NCBI GenBank assembly: GCA_023441125.1
Contig: JAEZQV010000002.1
Coordinates: forward strand, 1-8,515
Direction of reading: 5' to 3'
Source: Bacillota bacterium
GTDB lineage: Bacteria > Bacillota_C > Negativicutes > Sporomusales > Sporomusaceae
DNA length: 8,515 nucleotides
Notes under the pieces: model-generated
What the model saw: the letters and a program-made list of their open reading frames with translations, nothing else
Database searches by the model: none
What the model was told of the DNA's origin: nothing
Translations under genes and position numbers: made by a program
Part shown: piece by piece, positions 5,599 to 8,515 of the stretch
Layout: each line of letters starts with the position of its first letter
How positions within the stretch are numbered: the first letter of the stretch is position 1

Positions 5599-5623
5599 AA
5601 GAAAAACAGTCGTTTTATTATAT
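5592..5623. repeat. Inverted repeat over the metF -10 box and transcription start
   Basis: ATATAATAA (5592-5600) and TTATTATAT (5615-5623) are perfect complements separated by 14 bases. The left arm contains the -10 hexamer and the right arm falls just before the ribosome binding site (GGAGGT, 5631-5636). It could be an operator, or simply an AT-rich coincidence. Confidence 0.5.
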
Positions 5624-5642
5624 TAACAGCGGAGGTAATATT

Positions 5643-7154
5643 ATGACGGCTAAACTTTCTTTACAAGCCGCCTTGGCTAATCCGGCTGAACTGTCGGTGA
5701 CCTGGGAGCTGATACCGGGGCGGGGCGCGCGGGAAAAGGCGCAGGAACATCTGGTGAAGATGGCTGAGCTGGCCGCTAAGGACAGCAGGATTAATGCGGT
5801 GACGATTACTGACAATCCGGGAGGAAAATCGGCAATTACAGCCTATGCCATGGCTGTGGAGGCCAAGCAGCTGGGGATTGATCCGCTTGTTCATTTTACA
5901 ACTAAAGACAAAAACCGCAATGCCCTGGAGAGTGAGCTCTATGCCCTGAACAGAGCCGGAATTGAAAATTTGCTGGTAATGACCGGGGACTATCCGGTTC
6001 AGGGCTATGCCGGCAATGCCAAGCCGGTTTTCGACTTTGACGCGGTGCAGGCCCTGAGAATGATTACTAAAATGAATGACAGCGCCTATACCAAGCTGGC
6101 TCCCATGGCTTTTTTCGCCGGCGCCGTTGTTTCCCCGTTCAAATCAACCGAGGCCGAAACGATGTCCCAGTACTATAAACTCCACAAAAAAATCGTCAAT
6201 GGCGCCAGGTTTGTTATTACGCAACTGGGCTATGACGCCCGCAAGTTCGATGAACTGAAAAAATATATTACGCTGAACAATCTGGCTGTGTCATTGATCG
6301 GCAACATCTTTATCCTGTCGCTGCCGGTGGCCAAAATGATGAATAAAAACCTGATTCCCGGCTGTGTGGTAACCGATTCGCTGGTGGCCCGGCTGGAAGA
6401 AGAAGCCGCTCACAGCAATAAAAAGGAACTGCAATTGCTGCGGGCCGCCAGGCAGTATGCCGTGCTGAAAGGCCTGCAGTATGACGGCGTCAATATTGGC
6501 GGCCATGGCCTTGATTACAGCGAGGTGCGGTATATTATCGAAAAAGGCGAGGAATTAAGCGCCAACTGGCAGGATATCGCCGCGGCTGAATTTAATCATC
6601 CGCAGGCCGGCGGTTTTTATTTCTTTGAAAAGGATGCGGCAACCGGCTTGAATACCTGTCAGCCTGTTGACCGGCGCCGGACAGGCCCGGGCCGTACCTC
6701 GTTGAAGCAGTCGCTGATGAATGTGGTGCACGAGGTGGCCTTTGACCAAAAGGCCCCTTTGTATCCGGTGAACAAGGCCATCGCCCGTTACATCGACCAA
6801 TCCTGGCTCAAGCAGCCGTTCACCAAGGCCGAATATACCACGAAAACCATGACGAATGAATGCCGTTTCTGCGGCGATTGCGCGATGCATGAGCTGGGCT
6901 TCATCTGCCCCATGTCCCAGTGCCCCAAGCAGCAGCGCAACGGCGCCTGCGGCGGCAGCCGCGACGGGTGGTGTGAAGTCTATCCCGGTAAACAAAAATG
7001 CATTTATGTACAAATGTATGAAGGCTTTAAAGGCCAAGGCAAGGAAGAACGCATGAAAGAAAAGTACATGCCGCCCTGCAACTGGGACTTGCACCGGACT
7101 TCTTCCTGGCTCAATTATTTCAATGACCGGGATTACAATAGCAATAAAGACTAA
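5643..7154 (+). CDS. metF: Methylenetetrahydrofolate reductase with fused C-terminal cysteine domain
   Basis: The N-terminal part (about 15-300) is a MetF TIM barrel that reduces 5,10-methylene-THF to 5-methyl-THF using a bound flavin. Visible family motifs are TWELIPGRG (E22 at the catalytic Glu position), VTITDNPGG (53-61), HFTTKDKNR (84-92), the GI-NLLVMTGDYP segment (106-118) and FVITQLGYD (190-198). The C-terminal part carries eight cysteines (407, 410, 413, 422, 427, 436, 444, 453) in the pattern CRFCGDC, CPMSQCPK, ACGGS and WCEV. This matches the MTHFR C-terminal domain, expected to bind a metal or iron-sulphur cluster. In several acetogens a MetV-like subunit carries a comparable domain separately; here it is fused. 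The 503 residues are well above the roughly 300 of plain MetF. The ATG at 5643 has GGAGGT six bases before it. It is probably monocistronic and serves methionine synthesis and/or a Wood-Ljungdahl methyl branch. Confidence 0.92.
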   Translation: MTAKLSLQAALANPAELSVTWELIPGRGAREKAQEHLVKMAELAAKDSRINAVTITDNPGGKSAITAYAMAVEAKQLGIDPLVHFTTKDKNRNALESELYALNRAGIENLLVMTGDYPVQGYAGNAKPVFDFDAVQALRMITKMNDSAYTKLAPMAFFAGAVVSPFKSTEAETMSQYYKLHKKIVNGARFVITQLGYDARKFDELKKYITLNNLAVSLIGNIFILSLPVAKMMNKNLIPGCVVTDSLVARLEEEAAHSNKKELQLLRAARQYAVLKGLQYDGVNIGGHGLDYSEVRYIIEKGEELSANWQDIAAAEFNHPQAGGFYFFEKDAATGLNTCQPVDRRRTGPGRTSLKQSLMNVVHEVAFDQKAPLYPVNKAIARYIDQSWLKQPFTKAEYTTKTMTNECRFCGDCAMHELGFICPMSQCPKQQRNGACGGSRDGWCEVYPGKQKCIYVQMYEGFKGQGKEERMKEKYMPPCNWDLHRTSSWLNYFNDRDYNSNKD

Positions 7155-7199
7155 CGGATAATCGGCAGCGGCTTATTAAGCCACAGCTAGGCACTAAAA

Positions 7200-7237
7200 T
7201 TACCAGGCGGGTGGTCCGGCAACCACCCGCCTGGTAA
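7200..7237. terminator. Strong hairpin between convergent metF and chemoreceptor genes
   Basis: A perfect 16-bp GC-rich stem (7200-7215 with 7222-7237, containing CCAGGCGGGTGG) closes a 6-base loop. On the minus strand ATTTTAG follows. The plus side continues AGTATATATAG, which is AU-rich but not a U-run. It probably serves both transcripts, most clearly the minus one. Confidence 0.72.
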
Positions 7238-7250
7238 GTATATATAGCAG

Positions 7251-8101
7251 CTATTTTGTATCGGCCATAGTCCGGAGGTCTTCACAGACGTGGTATAACT
7301 CGGAGACCATGTTGGTAATGGACTGAACGGCAGCGTTTTGGCCGGTTGTTATGGCGGCGGTCTGCTGGGTGTTGTGGATGACGGCTTCCATGGATTCCTT
7401 TAGTTGCTGCAGCATGGCTTTAATGTCCTTAGCCGACTGGTTGCTCTGATCCGACAGTTTGCGCACTTCTTCGGCAACGACACTGAAACCGCGGCCATGC
7501 TCGCCGGCCCGGGCCGATTCAATTGCGGCGTTTAAGCCTAACAGATTGGTCTGACTGGCGATTTGCTGAATCGTGGTTATAATTTTACCGGTATTATTCA
7601 CATCGGTAGAGGCTTGGCCGGAAAGCGCGGCAACTTTTTGCATGGTAGCAGCAAATTCGGCCTGCGCACTTTCCAGTTGCTGCACGGTAGCCGCAATGCC
7701 GGCTATGGAGTCGCTTGCCCGGATGACCTGGCTGCGCAGGCCATCCTTGTTTCCTTGGCCGCCAGTTCCAGCCGGACCAAGCCGGCGGCAATTTTCACCA
7801 CCGGCCTGACAATCTCCGGATTGCCGGTAATGCCAAAGGTACCGATGCGCTGGCCCTGAAAATCAATCGGCAGATTTACGCCGGCCTTAACACTGCCGTC
7901 CGACTTTTGCTCATCTTCCGTGGTGATAATGATTTCGTTGAGTTTTTCCGCCAGAATCCGCTGTGAACCACTGTGGGTTGAACCGATTCTCGACGCAACC
8001 TTGGCGGCAATAATCTGTCCTTTGTCATTACAGACGATAGAGTAAAAACCTGCTTCGTCAAAAATGAAATTAATAATTCGCTTGGCGACTTCGACGTCCA
8101 A
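7251..8101 (-). pseudogene. Soluble chemoreceptor, sugar-diacid sensor plus MCP domain, frameshifted
   Basis: Joined across one frameshift, this is a 283-residue cytoplasmic receptor with no membrane segment. Residues 1-119 are a CdaR-type sugar-diacid-recognition domain ([48 protein letters not shown]). The rest is an MCP signalling domain with the hairpin tip [27 protein letters not shown] and [13 protein letters not shown], which contacts CheA and CheW. Overall it resembles short soluble receptors such as B. subtilis YfmS. Translation starts at TTG (8101), nine bases after GGAGG (8115-8111). The first frame leaves the family sequence after ACA-AGG (7750-7745) and stops at 7703. The family sequence resumes in the next frame at GAT (7745), as [13 protein letters not shown]. 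One missing G in the AGG-GAT context explains it. Both halves are otherwise intact, so the loss is recent or a sequencing error. A GTG at 7685 could in principle start a signalling-domain-only product, but no good ribosome site precedes it. Confidence 0.85.
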
Positions 8102-8108
8102 TGAGCAG

Positions 8109-8116
8109 CACCTCCC
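8109..8116 (-). promoter_or_regulatory. Ribosome binding site that decides the chemoreceptor TTG start
   Basis: The minus strand reads GGGAGGTG, with nine bases between GGAGG and TTG at 8101. The sugar-diacid-recognition homology begins right at this TTG, and no ATG or GTG fits in frame. Confidence 0.65.
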
Positions 8117-8205
8117 GGATTATCTCGTCCTGACAGTAACCAGCGCCGCAAAGCCTGGCCCTAACGTAGGAACAGACCAGTAGCAGCGCCTTTTGCGAGC
8201 GTGCT

Positions 8206-8211
8206 ATTATA
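8206..8211 (-). promoter_or_regulatory. Possible -10 box for the chemoreceptor gene
   Basis: A perfect TATAAT lies on the minus strand about 105 bases upstream of the TTG start. No convincing -35 box is seen at 16-18 bases, so this is tentative. The rest of 8117-8331 holds imperfect repeats (AGTAACCAGCGCC at 8135 and AGTAGCAGCGCC at 8179), but no gene or clear terminator for the upstream carboxypeptidase gene. Confidence 0.35.
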
Positions 8212-8331
8212 ATTTGACAAACAAACAATGCATCCCTCTGTGAGCCGGGTGCTTCTTTAACAATAATTTATAAAGCAAGGCAGCGGCTGCAGGCAGGCTG
8301 GCCAGGTGCCGCCATTGGTGGTTGCCGCTCT

Positions 8332-8515
8332 TTATATGCTGAGGTATTCTTCCAGACAAACACCAAGCTCGTAGATCTTCTTGGCATGTTCCAGGCCGAC
8401 ATAGCGGAAATGCCAAGGCTCATAGTCGATATTGGTTTTGGCCTCCTTGCCGTCATCATAGCGCAGAATGAAGCCATACTTCCAGGAGTTGTTGCGCAGC
8501 CAGCGTCCCTGGGGC
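8332..8515 (-). CDS. VanY-type D,D-carboxypeptidase (M15 family), C-terminal end only
   Basis: The minus-strand frame is open from the right edge (first full codon 8514-8512) to TAA at 8334-8332, giving 60 C-terminal residues. They read GRWLRNNSWKYGFILRYDDG, then an ITG-like segment, YEPWHFRYVG, and a final LGVCLEEYL. This is the signature end of VanY/M15B metallopeptidases, which trim the terminal D-Ala of peptidoglycan stem peptides. In YEPWH the glutamate is the catalytic base and the histidine the last zinc ligand, so the active-site end is intact. The remaining catalytic part and any signal peptide lie outside the window. This family is widespread and is not by itself a sign of vancomycin resistance. 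Confidence 0.88.
   Translation of the reverse strand, partial: PQGRWLRNNSWKYGFILRYDDGKEAKTNIDYEPWHFRYVGLEHAKKIYELGVCLEEYLSI

Noticed and set aside
6555..7094. 179-codon minus-strand open frame inside metF
   Set aside because: Antisense shadow of a well-supported gene; no ribosome site and no recognisable protein features.
7741..7760. Programmed -1 frameshifting in the chemoreceptor gene
   Set aside because: GGAAACAAGG is not a canonical slippery heptamer, and I see no reason for this receptor class to use recoding; a simple deletion is more likely.
8135..8190. Plus-strand resemblance to the 3' half of a c-di-GMP-I (GEMM) riboswitch: CGCAAAGCC followed by CCTAA
   Set aside because: The first half with GCAAACC and its GAAA-type hairpin is absent, and the plus orientation points into the end of the carboxypeptidase gene instead of towards the chemoreceptor.

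Overview
The window looks like chromosomal DNA from an anaerobic member of the Bacillota. A Sporomusaceae-like (Negativicutes) or clostridial host fits best, but this is inferred from gene content and was not checked by a search. The signs are strong GGAGG-type ribosome binding sites, TTG and probably CTG starts, U-tract terminators, a Clostridia-like Rex operator, a DUF3786 protein, and a methylenetetrahydrofolate reductase with a fused cysteine-rich tail. There are no mobile elements, CRISPR arrays, rRNAs or tRNAs.

Layout. (1) 1-1505 (+) is the 3' part of an ABC exporter half-transporter, cut by the left edge. A bidirectional terminator (1560-1592) separates it from a convergent DUF3786 gene (1616-2260, -), which appears to start at CTG. 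(2) 2467-3787 (+) is a three-gene cluster: an ECF-like sigma factor, a small membrane protein and a short PAS-like protein with conserved-looking cysteines. It ends at a terminator at 3805-3835. (3) 3870-4517 (-) encodes a divergent Rex-family repressor with an altered NAD(H)-binding motif. Its roughly 450-base upstream region holds, in transcription order, a sigma-A promoter, a Rex-like operator over the -10 box, a ZTP (pfl) riboswitch aptamer, and an intrinsic terminator that competes with the aptamer's 3' core. (4) 4969-5499 (+) is a secreted protein of unknown function with its own promoter and terminator. (5) 5643-7154 (+) is metF with a C-terminal eight-cysteine domain, followed by a strong hairpin shared with the convergent gene. 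(6) 7251-8101 (-) is a soluble chemoreceptor (sugar-diacid-recognition sensor plus MCP signalling domain) broken by a one-base frameshift. (7) 8332-8515 (-) is the C-terminal end of a VanY-type D,D-carboxypeptidase, cut by the right edge.

The most interesting part is the rex control region. A ZTP riboswitch reports the purine/one-carbon intermediate ZTP, which accumulates when 10-formyl-THF is short. Here it precedes a redox-repressor homologue rather than a purine or folate gene, and the same promoter carries a Rex-like operator. A folate-dependent reductase gene lies about 1.1 kb away. This suggests, but does not prove, that folate status and NADH/NAD+ status both feed into the level of this regulator.
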